DNA of 64,000 nucleotides from Actinophytocola sp044466355 (GCF_044466355.1 NZ_JBITMQ010000013.1:1-64000); one strand, 5' to 3'; positions 16,296-24,415 are shown, counted from the first letter of the stretch. Notes: generated by a model from the letters alone, not told the origin. Translations and numbers: made by a program.

Positions 16296-17098
16296 GCCGC
16301 CGCGCCCGTGCGGGCGGTGAGCGCCGTCATCCGCCGCGCGATCTGCTCGGCCGACCCGCGCTCCAGGACACCGGCGAACGAGCCGTCGGCGAGGAACAGC
16401 ACGCGGTCCGCCCACGCGGCGGCGGCCGGATCGTGGGTGACCATGACGACGGTCGCGCCGAGGGTGCGCACCGCGTGCCGGAGAAGCCCGAGGACCTCGG
16501 CGGCGGTGCCGGTGTCGAGTGCGCCGGTGGGCTCGTCGGCGAACACGACGTCCGGGTGGGTGACGAGCGCGCGGGCGACGGCCACGCGCTGCTGCTGGCC
16601 GCCGGAGAGCTCCGCGGGCCTGCGCCGCGCCTTGTCGGCGAGCCCGACCTGCGCGAGGACCTCGGCCGCCCGGCGGCGGTCCTGGCGCCGCCCGGCGAGG
16701 CGCATGGGCAGCAGGACGTTCTGCTCCACGGTCAGCGACGGCAGCAGGTTGAACGCCTGGAAGACGAAGCCGAGGCGGTTGCGGCGCAGTTCGGTGAGCT
16801 CGTTCTCGCTCATGCCGGTGATCTCGGTGCCGCCGAGGCGCACCGACCCGGAGGTGGGCCGGTCGAGCCCGGCGGCGCACTGCAGGAAGGTGGACTTGCC
16901 GGACCCGGACGGGCCCATGATCGCGGTGAAGCTGCCGCGGGGGAGGGTGAGGTCGATGCCGGCGAGCGCGTGCACGGTCCGTGCGCCGCGGCCGTAGTGC
17001 TTGCGGACCCCGTGCAGCTCGACGGCGGCATCGGGGGTGGCGGCCCGATCCCGGGGCTGGTCGCCCGCCCTGTGCCGCGTGCGATTGCGCAACCTCAT
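16292..17098 (-). CDS. ABC transporter ATP-binding protein (MacB/LolD type)
   Basis: A 268-residue ATPase with Walker A GPSGSGKST, Q-loop FVFQAFNLLP, signature ELSGGQQQRVAVARALV and Walker B DVVFADEPTGALD, with an H-loop in VTHDP. The ALDTGT and PTGALD wording is typical of the MacB/LolD subfamily that drives FtsX-type permeases. It is the first gene of a two-gene operon with the permease. The ATG start at 17098 follows a basic N-terminal extension of about 25 residues; an internal start nearer AAVELHGVRKHYG is less likely because no good ribosome site precedes it. The 157-bp upstream gap holds a 12-bp palindrome. Confidence 0.94.
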   Translation of the reverse strand: MRLRNRTRHRAGDQPRDRAATPDAAVELHGVRKHYGRGARTVHALAGIDLTLPRGSFTAIMGPSGSGKSTFLQCAAGLDRPTSGSVRLGGTEITGMSENELTELRRNRLGFVFQAFNLLPSLTVEQNVLLPMRLAGRRQDRRRAAEVLAQVGLADKARRRPAELSGGQQQRVAVARALVTHPDVVFADEPTGALDTGTAAEVLGLLRHAVRTLGATVVMVTHDPAAAAWADRVLFLADGSFAGVLERGSAEQIARRMTALTARTGAAA

Positions 17099-17193
17099 GG
17101 TGCGTCCTTTCGTGGTGGTCTCCTACCGACGGACGCCACAGTGCGGCAGCGGCTACGCGCCGGGCGTCATACGAGGGAGCCAACCCGCACCCG

Positions 17194-17205
17194 CTACCGC
17201 GGTAG
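17194..17205. promoter_or_regulatory. 12-bp palindrome between divergent ABC and metallothionein-like genes
   Basis: CTACCGCGGTAG is a perfect palindrome with further imperfect symmetry outside it (ACCCG left, GGGGT right). It lies 96 bp upstream of the ABC operon and 51 bp upstream of the metallothionein-like gene, so it could be an operator for either. The regulator is unknown. Confidence 0.4.
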
Positions 17206-17255
17206 GGGGTGGAGCACGCCGGAATGGAATGACCGTGGCCGGGTACGCACCAGCC

Positions 17256-17507
17256 ATGGACACGACCGACACGGCCACGCGTTGTGAGGTGTGTGGCAAC
17301 GACTACGACATGGCCTTCGAGGTACGGGCACAGGGAGCCGTGCACGTCTTCGACAGCTTCGAGTGCGCGATCCACAAGCTCGCGCCGGTGTGTGAGCACT
17401 GCCAGTGCAAGGTCATCGGGCACGGGGTGCAGGCCGGGGACCGGTTCTTCTGTTGCGCGCACTGCGCGCGGGAGTCCGGCGCGGACCAGGTGCGCGACCG
17501 TGTCTGA
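17256..17507 (+). CDS. Prokaryotic metallothionein-like zinc-binding protein
   Basis: An 83-residue Cys/His-rich protein: CEVCGNDYD, FECAIH, CEHCQCKVIGHGV and FCCAHCARESG give ten cysteines plus several histidines in zinc-ribbon spacing. This matches the small actinobacterial metallothionein/zinc-ribbon family that binds several Zn or Cd ions. I start at ATG 17256 because the family begins just before the first CxxC; an in-frame ATG at 17229 would add nine residues. It is a single gene with its own promoter region. Metal-responsive control is plausible given the upstream palindrome, but this is inference. Confidence 0.82.
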   Translation: MDTTDTATRCEVCGNDYDMAFEVRAQGAVHVFDSFECAIHKLAPVCEHCQCKVIGHGVQAGDRFFCCAHCARESGADQVRDRV

Positions 17508-17527
17508 CCCGCGCCCCGCGCGGCGGG

Positions 17528-17971
17528 CTATGACCGGTCGAAGATGAGGTCGTAGTCCTTGCGCCAGCTCGCCCCCTGGTCGTCGGACGCCTCCCAGCGG
17601 CCCGCGATCCGGTCCGGGCCGACGTCGGCGACGAACCGCTGGTACATGTCGGTGTCCTCGCGGACCAGCGTCCACACCGCGCCGTCGAACGTCATCGCGA
17701 AGACGCGGCAGACCCCTCGTTCGTCGTGGTAGAGGGCCGTGTAGGCGTCCCGCACGTCGCTGCGGCCGAGCACGAGGACCATCTCGCTCGCGGACTTCCC
17801 GGTGTCGTCGTTCATCGTCCAGCGCAGGACCACGAACGCGTCGCCGAGCCACTCGGCCGTCGCGGTGCCCGGCACCTCCCGGCCGGGCGGCTCCAGGAAC
17901 CACGCGTCGCCCAGCGTCGTCCGCCACGTCCCGGTCAGGACGTCCAACCGCTGCATGGCCTCGTTGCGCAT
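17528..17971 (-). CDS. DUF1579-like hypothetical protein
   Basis: A 147-residue protein beginning MRNEAMQRLDVLTGTWRTTL, with GTATAEWLGDAFVVLRWTMN and a C-terminal IAGRWEASDDQGASWRKDYDLIF. This beta-rich lipocalin-like pattern (a leading L-x-G-x-W and a final W-E-x-S-x-D) is typical of the DUF1579 group. Members are cytosolic and of unknown function, and may bind small ligands. No signal peptide. It is convergent with the metallothionein-like gene and probably monocistronic. Confidence 0.65.
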   Translation of the reverse strand: MRNEAMQRLDVLTGTWRTTLGDAWFLEPPGREVPGTATAEWLGDAFVVLRWTMNDDTGKSASEMVLVLGRSDVRDAYTALYHDERGVCRVFAMTFDGAVWTLVREDTDMYQRFVADVGPDRIAGRWEASDDQGASWRKDYDLIFDRS

Positions 17972-18063
17972 GGGATTCCTCCTCGACGTCGGCAGGACCC
18001 GAGTCTGATCGTAGGGGCGGGAAACGTGTTGATGTGACCGCGGGCCGCGGCCATCCTGGCGTC

Positions 18064-18579
18064 GTGGACAACCGGAAGCGGCTGCTCATGGCGGCGATCG
18101 AGGTGCGCGGCGGCTCGCCGGTCGGCTCGGACGAGCTGATCCGGCTGGCCCTCGACGCGCTGCTCGACGGGGTCGACACGCCCGCGCTCCGCCAGCTCGC
18201 CGGGCTCACCCGCGCCGAGGAGCCCGAGGCCCGAGACCTGTTCGAGGTCGTCATCGACGAACTCGACCTCGCGCCCACGTTGCCTGAGCACCCCGACGAC
18301 GCGCGGTGGGTGCTCGTCCGCTGGTGGTGCGAGCTGATCGCCGACGAGCGGATCGAGCCGGCGGCGGGCGCGCGACGCCTCTGGATGATCCGGCACGAAC
18401 TACGCGATCCCCGGCCCTTGGCGCCGTTGATGGCGGTGCTCGCTCAGTTGGACGACCTGTTCTGGAAGCCCGGCGCCCTGCCCGAGGCCGGGCGCCGGGA
18501 GATCGTCGCGGCCGCGGGGGAGTTGATCGCGCGGAACTCAACGGTAATCCCGTCGGGTGAATTGGGCGCGGGCCCGTAA
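18064..18579 (+). CDS. Hypothetical protein, 171 aa
   Basis: I do not recognise this protein. It starts at GTG 18064 (MDNRKRLLMAAIEVRGGSPV) and is predicted to be all-helical, acidic and soluble. It has a central WVLVRWWCELIADERIEPAAGARRLW segment and a C-terminal helix. The composition is typical of actinomycete genes transcribed near lipoprotein or membrane genes. No metal or nucleotide motif is visible. Downstream on the same strand are a lipoprotein (50 bp) and a membrane protein, and an operon is possible. Confidence 0.6.
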   Translation: MDNRKRLLMAAIEVRGGSPVGSDELIRLALDALLDGVDTPALRQLAGLTRAEEPEARDLFEVVIDELDLAPTLPEHPDDARWVLVRWWCELIADERIEPAAGARRLWMIRHELRDPRPLAPLMAVLAQLDDLFWKPGALPEAGRREIVAAAGELIARNSTVIPSGELGAGP

Positions 18580-18628
18580 TGGTCCGTGTGGGCGTACGAC
18601 CTTCCATATGACGTGTTGTGGAGGAGTC

Positions 18629-18970
18629 GTGGGCACGTACTCGTCGGTCGCGGTCGCCGGTTGCGGCGTGGCCGCGATGGGTCTGTTGCTGTTCGCCGGT
18701 TGTGACAAGTCGGGCGGAGGTGGGGGGCGGCCTGCCCCCACCACGACGGGGACGTCCGGGACGACGACGTCGCCGGCGACGTCGGGCGCCATGACGCTGT
18801 CGATCCCCACGGTGTCCCCGCCGCCCCGATCGTCGTCGTCGGTGAACACCGAGGTGTGTGGCATACCGGGTGTGCCGTGCACCGAGCCCGCGCCCACCAG
18901 CAGCCGGCCGAGCGAGCCGTCCGTCGTGCCGACCGCGCCGTCGCTGGACCGTAGTGAGGCGACCGGTTGA
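18629..18970 (+). CDS. Small Thr/Ser/Pro-rich putative lipoprotein
   Basis: A 113-residue protein with a short signal peptide ending in a lipobox-like LLLFAGC (Cys about residue 24). The remainder is almost entirely Thr, Ser, Pro and Gly, with one CGIPGVPC pair that could form a disulfide. GTG 18629 is preceded by GGAGG. It is likely anchored outside the membrane with a disordered tail. It sits 7 bp upstream of a membrane protein on the same strand, so the two are probably cotranscribed. Function unknown. Confidence 0.55.
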   Translation: MGTYSSVAVAGCGVAAMGLLLFAGCDKSGGGGGRPAPTTTGTSGTTTSPATSGAMTLSIPTVSPPPRSSSSVNTEVCGIPGVPCTEPAPTSSRPSEPSVVPTAPSLDRSEATG

Positions 18971-18977
18971 GCGGGCG

Positions 18978-19856
18978 ATGACGGAGCAGGGTGAGGAGCC
19001 GACGCCCACGAAGAAGCTCGGCGGCGTGCTGGGCCCCGAGCTGATTTTCGGCGCCGCGACGCCCATCACCGTCGTGACCGCGTTGCTGGTCCACGTGGGA
19101 TCGGTGCGGAACCGGTCGTACTACGGCTACTTCGGCGTCGACCAGGACCTGCTCAGTCCCTCCGTCCAGGACTACGTGATGCGCAGCGTCGACGTGACGT
19201 TCGGCGCCGTCCTGCGCCTCGTCGCCGCGGGGCTGGTCCTGATCGTGCTGGACCGCGTGCTCGTGTGGCTGCTCAGAACGCGGAACACCGCCGACCGCCT
19301 CACGAAGTCGCTGGTCGCCGCCGGTGCGGTGCTGTCGGTCGTCGGGCTGCTCGCCGCGCTCGGGGTCGCGGGCGGGTTCGGCATCCCGCCGCTCGCGGCG
19401 GCCGCCGTGCTCGCCGTGGGGGTGGGGGTCGTGCTGCGGCTCGGGCCGAGCCTCTTCGCGGGACGGTCGGTGGCGCTGGGTTTGCCGACGACCATCGCGC
19501 TCTACACCGTGCTCGTCGTCGCGTTGTTCTGGGCCGCCACCCTCTACGCCCACGACCTCGGGCGGCGGGCGGCGCGGGTGACCGAGGCCAACCCCGCCGG
19601 GCTGCCGGTGGTCACGGTCTTCAGTGAGGAGTACCTGGACCTGCCCGGCGACCAGGTACAGGCGACGCCGGTGACCGACCCGGCCGGGCACGTCCACTAC
19701 CGCTACTCGGGGATGTCGCTGCTCACCTACTCGAACGGCACGTGGTTCCTGATCACCGGCCGCTACTCGCAGGCGTACCGGCCGTCGGTGCTCGTGCTGC
19801 GGGACTCGGGTGCGGTGCGGGTCGAGGTGGCCGCGCCAGAGCCACAGGACTCTTGA
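18978..19856 (+). CDS. Multi-pass membrane protein of unknown function
   Basis: A 292-residue protein starting at ATG 18978. Hydrophobic segments lie near residues 20-42, 70-95, 110-130, 135-155 and 170-190. A soluble C-terminal domain of about 85 residues (VVTVFSEEYLDLPGDQVQ to the end) is probably extracytoplasmic. The segment RNRSYYGYFGVDQDLLSPSVQDYVMRS between the first two helices occurs in other actinobacterial membrane proteins of unknown role. Likely cotranscribed with the preceding lipoprotein. No catalytic motif seen. Confidence 0.7.
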   Translation: MTEQGEEPTPTKKLGGVLGPELIFGAATPITVVTALLVHVGSVRNRSYYGYFGVDQDLLSPSVQDYVMRSVDVTFGAVLRLVAAGLVLIVLDRVLVWLLRTRNTADRLTKSLVAAGAVLSVVGLLAALGVAGGFGIPPLAAAAVLAVGVGVVLRLGPSLFAGRSVALGLPTTIALYTVLVVALFWAATLYAHDLGRRAARVTEANPAGLPVVTVFSEEYLDLPGDQVQATPVTDPAGHVHYRYSGMSLLTYSNGTWFLITGRYSQAYRPSVLVLRDSGAVRVEVAAPEPQDS

Positions 19857-19891
19857 TCCACCGGGCTGTTCCTCCCGTACGATGCCGCGTC

Positions 19892-20677
19892 ATGTCGGAG
19901 ACGCTCAACTGGACCTCGTACGTGGACACGGATTCCTCGACCGAGCACGACCGGTTGACGCTCCTGCAGGAGGTGTTCGACGGGGCGAGCCAGGAGCTGT
20001 TCGACCGCGTGGGGGTGCGGCCGGGGTGGCGGTGCCTCGAGGTCGGCGCCGGAGCCGGGTCGGTGGCGCGGATCCTCGCCGACCGGGTCGGGCCGGCCAA
20101 CGTCGTCGCGACCGACATGAGCACCGCGCTCCTCGAACCCCTTGCCGCGAGCGGGGTGCGGGTGCTGCGCCACGACGTCACCGCCGACGACGCACCGGGC
20201 GAGTTCGACCTGATCCACAGCAGGCTGGTGCTGGAGCACGTGGCGCGGCGGGACGTCGCGGTGCGCCGGATGGCGTCCTGGCTCGCACCCGGTGGGGTCC
20301 TGCTGGTCGAGTCCGCCACGCCGATGCCGGAGCTGTCCGGCGATCCCGTTGTGGGGCGGGCACTCGCGGCCATGGCCGGGCACCTCGGCCGTTCGGTCGG
20401 CACCGACCCGCGCTGGGCGCGCACGCTTCCGTTGCCGCTCGAGGAGGCCGGGCTCGTCGACTGCACCGCGGAAGGGCACGTCGTCCCCGCACGCGGCGGT
20501 TCGGCGTTCGCGCGGTGGATGATCGCGACGCACCGGCTGGTCGAGGACGACGTGGTGGCCGAGGGCGCCATGAGCGCCGACGAGTTCGCGCACGCCTACC
20601 GCGCGTACTCCGATCCGGCGTTCGTCGACTACACGTGGCTCACCATCCGGGCGGTCGGGTACCGCGCACCGCGCTGA
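19892..20677 (+). CDS. SAM-dependent class I methyltransferase
   Basis: A 261-residue methyltransferase with the SAM-binding motif I CLEVGAGAGSVARIL. Motif II is NVVATDMSTALLEPL. Motif post-II is HDVTADDAPGEFDLIHSRLVLEHV, followed by LAPGGVLLVES. The substrate cannot be read from the sequence; small-molecule (antibiotic or lipid) O- or N-methylation is typical of stand-alone members. ATG 19892 follows a gap of 35 bp from the membrane gene. The downstream glycosyltransferase begins 21 bp after its stop, so the two may form a unit. Confidence 0.88.
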   Translation: MSETLNWTSYVDTDSSTEHDRLTLLQEVFDGASQELFDRVGVRPGWRCLEVGAGAGSVARILADRVGPANVVATDMSTALLEPLAASGVRVLRHDVTADDAPGEFDLIHSRLVLEHVARRDVAVRRMASWLAPGGVLLVESATPMPELSGDPVVGRALAAMAGHLGRSVGTDPRWARTLPLPLEEAGLVDCTAEGHVVPARGGSAFARWMIATHRLVEDDVVAEGAMSADEFAHAYRAYSDPAFVDYTWLTIRAVGYRAPR

Positions 20678-20698
20678 CCGGGATGAGAGGGTGTTGGC

Positions 20699-21445
20699 GT
20701 GCCATTGGTTTCGGTCATCACGCCCACGCAGGTGCACAACGCCGAGCACATCGGGGAGTTGTGGCGGTCGCTGGAAGGGCAGGCGCTCCCGCCCGGCTGG
20801 GAATGGGAGTGGGTCGTCCAGGAGGACGGGGACCGGCCCGGTGTGCGGGCGTCGCTGCCCGACGACCCCCGGATCCACTACGACGCGCTCGGTGTGCAGA
20901 TCGGCGGTGCGGCCACGCGCAACACGGCCGTCGCCCGCGCTCGCGGCGACCTCGTGGCCGGGATGGACCACGACGACCTGTACGAGCCGGGTGGGCTCGC
21001 CGCGCTCGTCGAGCCGCTGTCCGACGAGCCGTCCGCCGCGTGGTCGTGTGGGCGGATGCGGTGGGTGAACCCGGACGGCGCGACGTGGGTGAAGCCCGAC
21101 GTGTACCCGCCGGGACGCGTCGAGGCCGGGGTCGTCGCCGAGACTTTCGTGCGTACGGACGACTTCCCGTTCCCCGCCTCGATCGTCACCTACCGGCGGA
21201 CGCACCTCGTCGCGCACGGCGGCTGGCCCGCCGTGGCGCGGTCCACCGACGCCGCCCTGCTGGCCGCGTTCTCCTCGCGGTGGGCCGGGATCTGGGTGGA
21301 CCGGGTCGTCGCGACGTACCGGCGCTGGGAACGGCAGCACACCGTGCGGTCGGCGGACATCGCGATCCGCGACCTGCCGCACGTGCGCGGGGCGATCGCC
21401 CAGCGGCTCGCCGCCGAACGGGAGCTGTCAGCCACCCGCCAGTAG
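20699..21445 (+). CDS. Family 2 glycosyltransferase-like protein
   Basis: A 248-residue protein with a GT-A fold start (PLVSVITPT), WVVQEDGD, a GGAATRNTAVARARGDLVAGMDHDDLYEPGG segment and acidic DHDD at the position of the nucleotide-sugar metal site. It lacks membrane helices and is short for the family, so it is a soluble transferase. The middle contains SIVTYRRTHLVAHGGWPAV, as in GT2 enzymes that build small glycoconjugates. Start GTG 20699. It probably acts with the preceding methyltransferase; the acceptor is unknown. Confidence 0.8.
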   Translation: MPLVSVITPTQVHNAEHIGELWRSLEGQALPPGWEWEWVVQEDGDRPGVRASLPDDPRIHYDALGVQIGGAATRNTAVARARGDLVAGMDHDDLYEPGGLAALVEPLSDEPSAAWSCGRMRWVNPDGATWVKPDVYPPGRVEAGVVAETFVRTDDFPFPASIVTYRRTHLVAHGGWPAVARSTDAALLAAFSSRWAGIWVDRVVATYRRWERQHTVRSADIAIRDLPHVRGAIAQRLAAERELSATRQ

Positions 21446-21649
21446 CTTCTCGACCCGGTCCGCTTCCGGCAGGCTCAGCCGGCGGTACACGGCCATCCTG
21501 CAGTGCGTGGCCGATGCCCTCCACCGACCGGTCCGCCGGGGCGGTGGCGCTTCAGCGCCCCCCGAGATCGGCGGCGGTGGTACCCGATCGGCTACGCAGC
21601 GGAGTCGGAAACGGAGGAGGTTCGGCAGCGCTGTGGGAAGCTGCGCGGC

Positions 21650-22051
21650 ATGCGTATGTGGGGTGCGGAGTTCGCCCGTCCGGTCTACAGCCACCCGCGG
21701 CCGGAGCCGTTCGATCTCGCCGGGGCCGCGGCGCTCACCGCGGTGGTGGCCGCGGTCGTGACCTTCGTGGGCTGGTCGCTCGTGCACTACCTGCGCCGCC
21801 ACGGGCGGCGTCGTGCCGCTCGTGGTGCGTGGCGGGAGTCGCGGGCGCGGACCTTCCTGCTGATCGAGGAACTGGGCGCCCGGCTGGTCGAACTCGAGCG
21901 GGACGGGCCGGTCGATCCCGGGATCGCGGAGCGGCATGCCACCGCGCGGACGCTCTTCGACCAGGCCGCGACCGCCGAGGCCATGGCCGAGGTGCGCGCG
22001 GTCGCCGAGGAAGGGTTCGCGTTGGCCCTCCGGGGGGAGGAGGCCCGATGA
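21650..22051 (+). CDS. Small single-pass membrane protein
   Basis: A 133-residue protein with one membrane helix (about residues 24-48, AAALTAVVAAVVTFVGWSLV), a basic stretch (RRHGRRRAARGAWRESR) and a helical cytosolic region that may be coiled. Its stop overlaps the start of the next membrane gene (ATGA), so the pair is translationally coupled. No family recognised. ATG 21650 is chosen; a second ATG two codons later is possible. Confidence 0.6.
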   Translation: MRMWGAEFARPVYSHPRPEPFDLAGAAALTAVVAAVVTFVGWSLVHYLRRHGRRRAARGAWRESRARTFLLIEELGARLVELERDGPVDPGIAERHATARTLFDQAATAEAMAEVRAVAEEGFALALRGEEAR

Positions 22052-22845
22052 CGGAGCGTCCGCGCTTCGCGGGCTGGGTGGCCGGGTTGCTGGCAAGCGG
22101 AGTGCTGTTCTTCTTCGCGGTGGAGTTCTACGGGTCGCCGCCCGAGGACGACCCGCTTCGCTACACGTCGGTCCACGTCGAGTCCGGCGCGGACGGGGTG
22201 CTGGAGGTCGAACGTACGCGGCGGATCGTTGGTGACCGTCCGATCGTGGTCGTCGCGACCGGGTCCGGCACGCGTTGCCGCGACGTCGTCGAGGCGGTGC
22301 CCGACGTGATCGCGCTCGTGCTGCGGCACGGCGGCGTGGCGGACGACTGCGCTGGTGCCGCCGCCCGCCACCACCACGGCGACCTGTTGTACGAGGCCGA
22401 ACGCGCGGGGCGGGACGGGACCGGACTCGTCGAGGAGTACGTGCGTGCGTTCGACGCGCTGTTCGCCGGTGAGCCCCTGCCCCGCCGGTCGCCGCCGCCG
22501 GCGGACACCGGGCCCGACGTTGGCGACGTGCTGGTCCTGGTCGCCACCGCGCTCTTCGCCGCCGTGTTCGTGCTGGCGGCCGTGGCCGTGGTGCGGACGG
22601 TGCGGTGGGACGAGCGGGACGACGCGGCGCGCACCCGGCACCGGCGGGCCAGGGCGGACGCCCGCCTGAACCGCTTGGCCGACCGGGTGTTGCGGTTCGA
22701 CCGGCCCGCGGATTCGGCGGTCGCGAAGCGGTATGTGCTGGTACTGCGGGACTTCGAGGCCGCGACCACCGAGCGGCAGCGGGTGGCGGTGGACACGCGG
22801 CTCACCGACTTGGAGCGCGAGGTGGGCGTCCTGTCCCGGCGGTGA
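22048..22845 (+). CDS. Two-pass membrane protein of unknown function
   Basis: A 265-residue protein with a first helix near residues 10-27, then an extracytoplasmic domain of about 125 residues. That domain has a GSGTRCRDVVEAVPDVIA and DDCAGAAARHHHGDLLYEAERAG segment with two cysteines and three consecutive histidines. A second helix lies around VLVLVATALFAAVFVLAAVAVV, followed by a basic cytosolic tail. The His/Cys cluster could bind metal. Coupled to the preceding small membrane gene by a 4-bp overlap. The architecture resembles TPM-domain-like membrane proteins, but the similarity is too weak to name. Confidence 0.6.
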   Translation: MTERPRFAGWVAGLLASGVLFFFAVEFYGSPPEDDPLRYTSVHVESGADGVLEVERTRRIVGDRPIVVVATGSGTRCRDVVEAVPDVIALVLRHGGVADDCAGAAARHHHGDLLYEAERAGRDGTGLVEEYVRAFDALFAGEPLPRRSPPPADTGPDVGDVLVLVATALFAAVFVLAAVAVVRTVRWDERDDAARTRHRRARADARLNRLADRVLRFDRPADSAVAKRYVLVLRDFEAATTERQRVAVDTRLTDLEREVGVLSRR

Positions 22846-23015
22846 AGGACGTCGGACGTCGACGGTGACGGACCGGTCAATGTTCGACGAAGCCTCACAC
22901 ATCGCGGTCAGGATGTGGCATCCTGTGACCCCCGTCCGGCTGGATCGCCGTTCAGCTGTGTGTGGAGGGAACACGTCGACGCGTCTTGGGGGAGGCGCAG
23001 GGGGAGGTGACGCCG

Positions 23016-24269
23016 GTGACCCGGGTCGGTGGGCGGGCGACTTTTCTCGAGGTGCTGTCCAACCGGGAGTTCGCCGGGCTGTGGCTGGCCTGGGCCCTGT
23101 CCGCGTTCGGGGACCAGTTCGCACGCGTCGCGCTGAGCCTGCTCGTCTTCGACCGCACCAACTCGCCCGCGCTGACCGCGGCCACCTACGCGCTGACCTT
23201 CCTGCCCGACCTGCTCGGCGGGCCGCTGCTCGCGGGGCTGGCCGACCGCTTCCCCCGCCGCGAGGTCATGATCGTCACCGACGTGGTCCGGGCCGCGCTG
23301 GTCGCCGTCATGGCGATCTCGGGCACGCCGATCGTGGTGCTGCTCGTGCTGCTGTTCGCCGTGCAGCTGCTGGCGGCGCCCTTCACCGCGGCACGCATCG
23401 CGTTGACCGAGACGATCGTCTCCGACGCCGCGTTCACCCAGGGCACGGCCCTGATGACCACGACCTACCAGACCGCGCTCGTCGTCGGGTTCCCGCTCGG
23501 GGCCATCGTCGTGACGATCGCGGGGACCTCGGGCGCGCTGCTGATCGACGCGGGCACGTTCCTCGTCTCCGCGCTCCTGCTGTGGATCTTCGTCACCCGC
23601 CGCCCGCCCGCGGCCGCCCCGGACGGCAAACCGGCCCGCACCTGGTCGACCATCGGCGCGGGCTTCCGGTTGCTGCGCGACAGCCCGAAGCACCAGGCGC
23701 TGCTCGCGCTGGCGTGCCTCGCCGGGTTCTACGTGGCGCCGGAAGGGCTCGTCGTCCCGTACGCCGACCAGCTCGGCGCCGGGCCCATCGTCGTCGGGCT
23801 GTTGCTCGCGGCCAACCCGGTCGGGACGATCATCGGGAACATCGTGCTCGCGCGGGCCGTGCCCGACGACGCCACCCGGGCGCGGTGGCTCGGGTGGCTC
23901 GCGGTGATCACCTGCGCGACGTTGGTGCCCATGTTCTTCGTGCCGGGCGTCGCGATCTCGCTGGTGCTGTGGACCCTCGTCGGGTTCTTCTCCGCACACG
24001 ACACGACGACCGCCGTCGAGTACGTCAAGGCGACACCGAACCACCAGAAGGCGCAGCTGCTCGGCCTCGCGCACGCGTCGATGCGCGGTGCGCAGGGCCT
24101 CGGTGTCCTGCTGACCGGTGTGCTGGCCCAGTTCCTGGACCCGGCACGCGTGATCGCGTTGACCGCGCTCGTCGGGCTCGTGGTCGCGGTGGTGGTGGCG
24201 AGGGCGTGGGGACGGGTGTCGTCCTCACCGCCGCCGTCAGCGTCGGATGAACCGGCGGACGAGCGCTAG
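23016..24269 (+). CDS. Major facilitator superfamily exporter
   Basis: A 417-residue transporter with twelve hydrophobic segments. It has the MFS loop motif between helices 2 and 3 (AGLADRFPRREVMIVTDVVRA) and an N-terminal LSNREFAGLWLAWALSAFGDQFARVAL typical of the DHA3-like drug/siderophore exporters. GTG 23016 is preferred because GGGGAGG ends 8 bp upstream; earlier in-frame GTGs exist. The 170 bp upstream contains no gene. Its TAG stop lies within the palindrome GCGCTAGCGC, which also holds the stop of the convergent repeat peptide on the other strand. Substrate unknown. Confidence 0.9.
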   Translation: MTRVGGRATFLEVLSNREFAGLWLAWALSAFGDQFARVALSLLVFDRTNSPALTAATYALTFLPDLLGGPLLAGLADRFPRREVMIVTDVVRAALVAVMAISGTPIVVLLVLLFAVQLLAAPFTAARIALTETIVSDAAFTQGTALMTTTYQTALVVGFPLGAIVVTIAGTSGALLIDAGTFLVSALLLWIFVTRRPPAAAPDGKPARTWSTIGAGFRLLRDSPKHQALLALACLAGFYVAPEGLVVPYADQLGAGPIVVGLLLAANPVGTIIGNIVLARAVPDDATRARWLGWLAVITCATLVPMFFVPGVAISLVLWTLVGFFSAHDTTTAVEYVKATPNHQKAQLLGLAHASMRGAQGLGVLLTGVLAQFLDPARVIALTALVGLVVAVVVARAWGRVSSSPPPSASDEPADER

Positions 24270-24415
24270 CGCCAGTGGTTGTCGCGCCAGTGGTTGTCAC
24301 GCGCGTCGTGGAAGCCGCGCCAGTGGTTGTCCCTCCAGTGGTTGTCGCGAGCGTCCTGGAAGCCGCGCCAGTGGTTGTCACGCCAGTGGTTGTCACGCCA
24401 GTGGTTGTCACGCAT
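24266..24415 (-). CDS. 49-aa peptide made of DNHWR repeats
   Basis: From ATG 24415 the peptide reads Met-Arg and then seven DNHWR pentapeptides arranged 3+2+2. Two GFxDAR spacers (GFQDAR and GFHDAR) separate the groups. No residue outside this scheme occurs, and there is no Cys, Ser or Thr. A GGAGAGG sequence lies 12 bp upstream; the frame is also open further upstream (ERCDPP before the Met). It ends at a TAG shared within a palindrome with the convergent MFS gene, overlapping it by 4 bp. It diverges from a diguanylate cyclase gene. Repeated identical cores suggest a modified-peptide precursor, a metal- or nucleic-acid-binding peptide, or a decayed repeat; no modifying enzyme is recognised nearby. 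Confidence 0.5.
   Translation of the reverse strand: MRDNHWRDNHWRDNHWRGFQDARDNHWRDNHWRGFHDARDNHWRDNHWR
24273..24409. repeat. Seven-copy array of CAGTGGTTGTC
   Basis: The 11-mer CAGTGGTTGTC occurs at 24273, 24288, 24321, 24336, 24369, 24384 and 24399. Spacings are 15, 33, 15, 33, 15 and 15 bp. The 33-bp spacings hold an 18-bp interruption encoding GFxDAR. The array is multiples of three throughout, so it keeps the minus-strand reading frame. It could also act as a DNA-level binding array at the MFS 3' end. Confidence 0.85.

Noticed and set aside
14040..16997. Long plus-strand frame opposite the ABC exporter genes
   Set aside because: The minus strand encodes clear FtsX-type permease and ATPase motifs with a coupled overlap; the plus frame has no domain pattern.
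18538..18897. Minus-strand 119-aa frame opposite the small lipoprotein
   Set aside because: It lacks a ribosome site and family features. The plus frame has GGAGG, a signal peptide and a lipobox.
21428..21500. Minus-strand tail MAVYRRLSLPEADRVEKLLA as a gene end
   Set aside because: It resembles the end of a regulator, but no upstream coding sequence in the same frame supports it, and it is too short to call even as a pseudogene.
24268..24410. Possible CRISPR array in the repeat region
   Set aside because: The repeated unit is only 11-15 bp, spacers are absent or identical 18-bp pieces, and the array keeps a reading frame. No cas genes are in the window.
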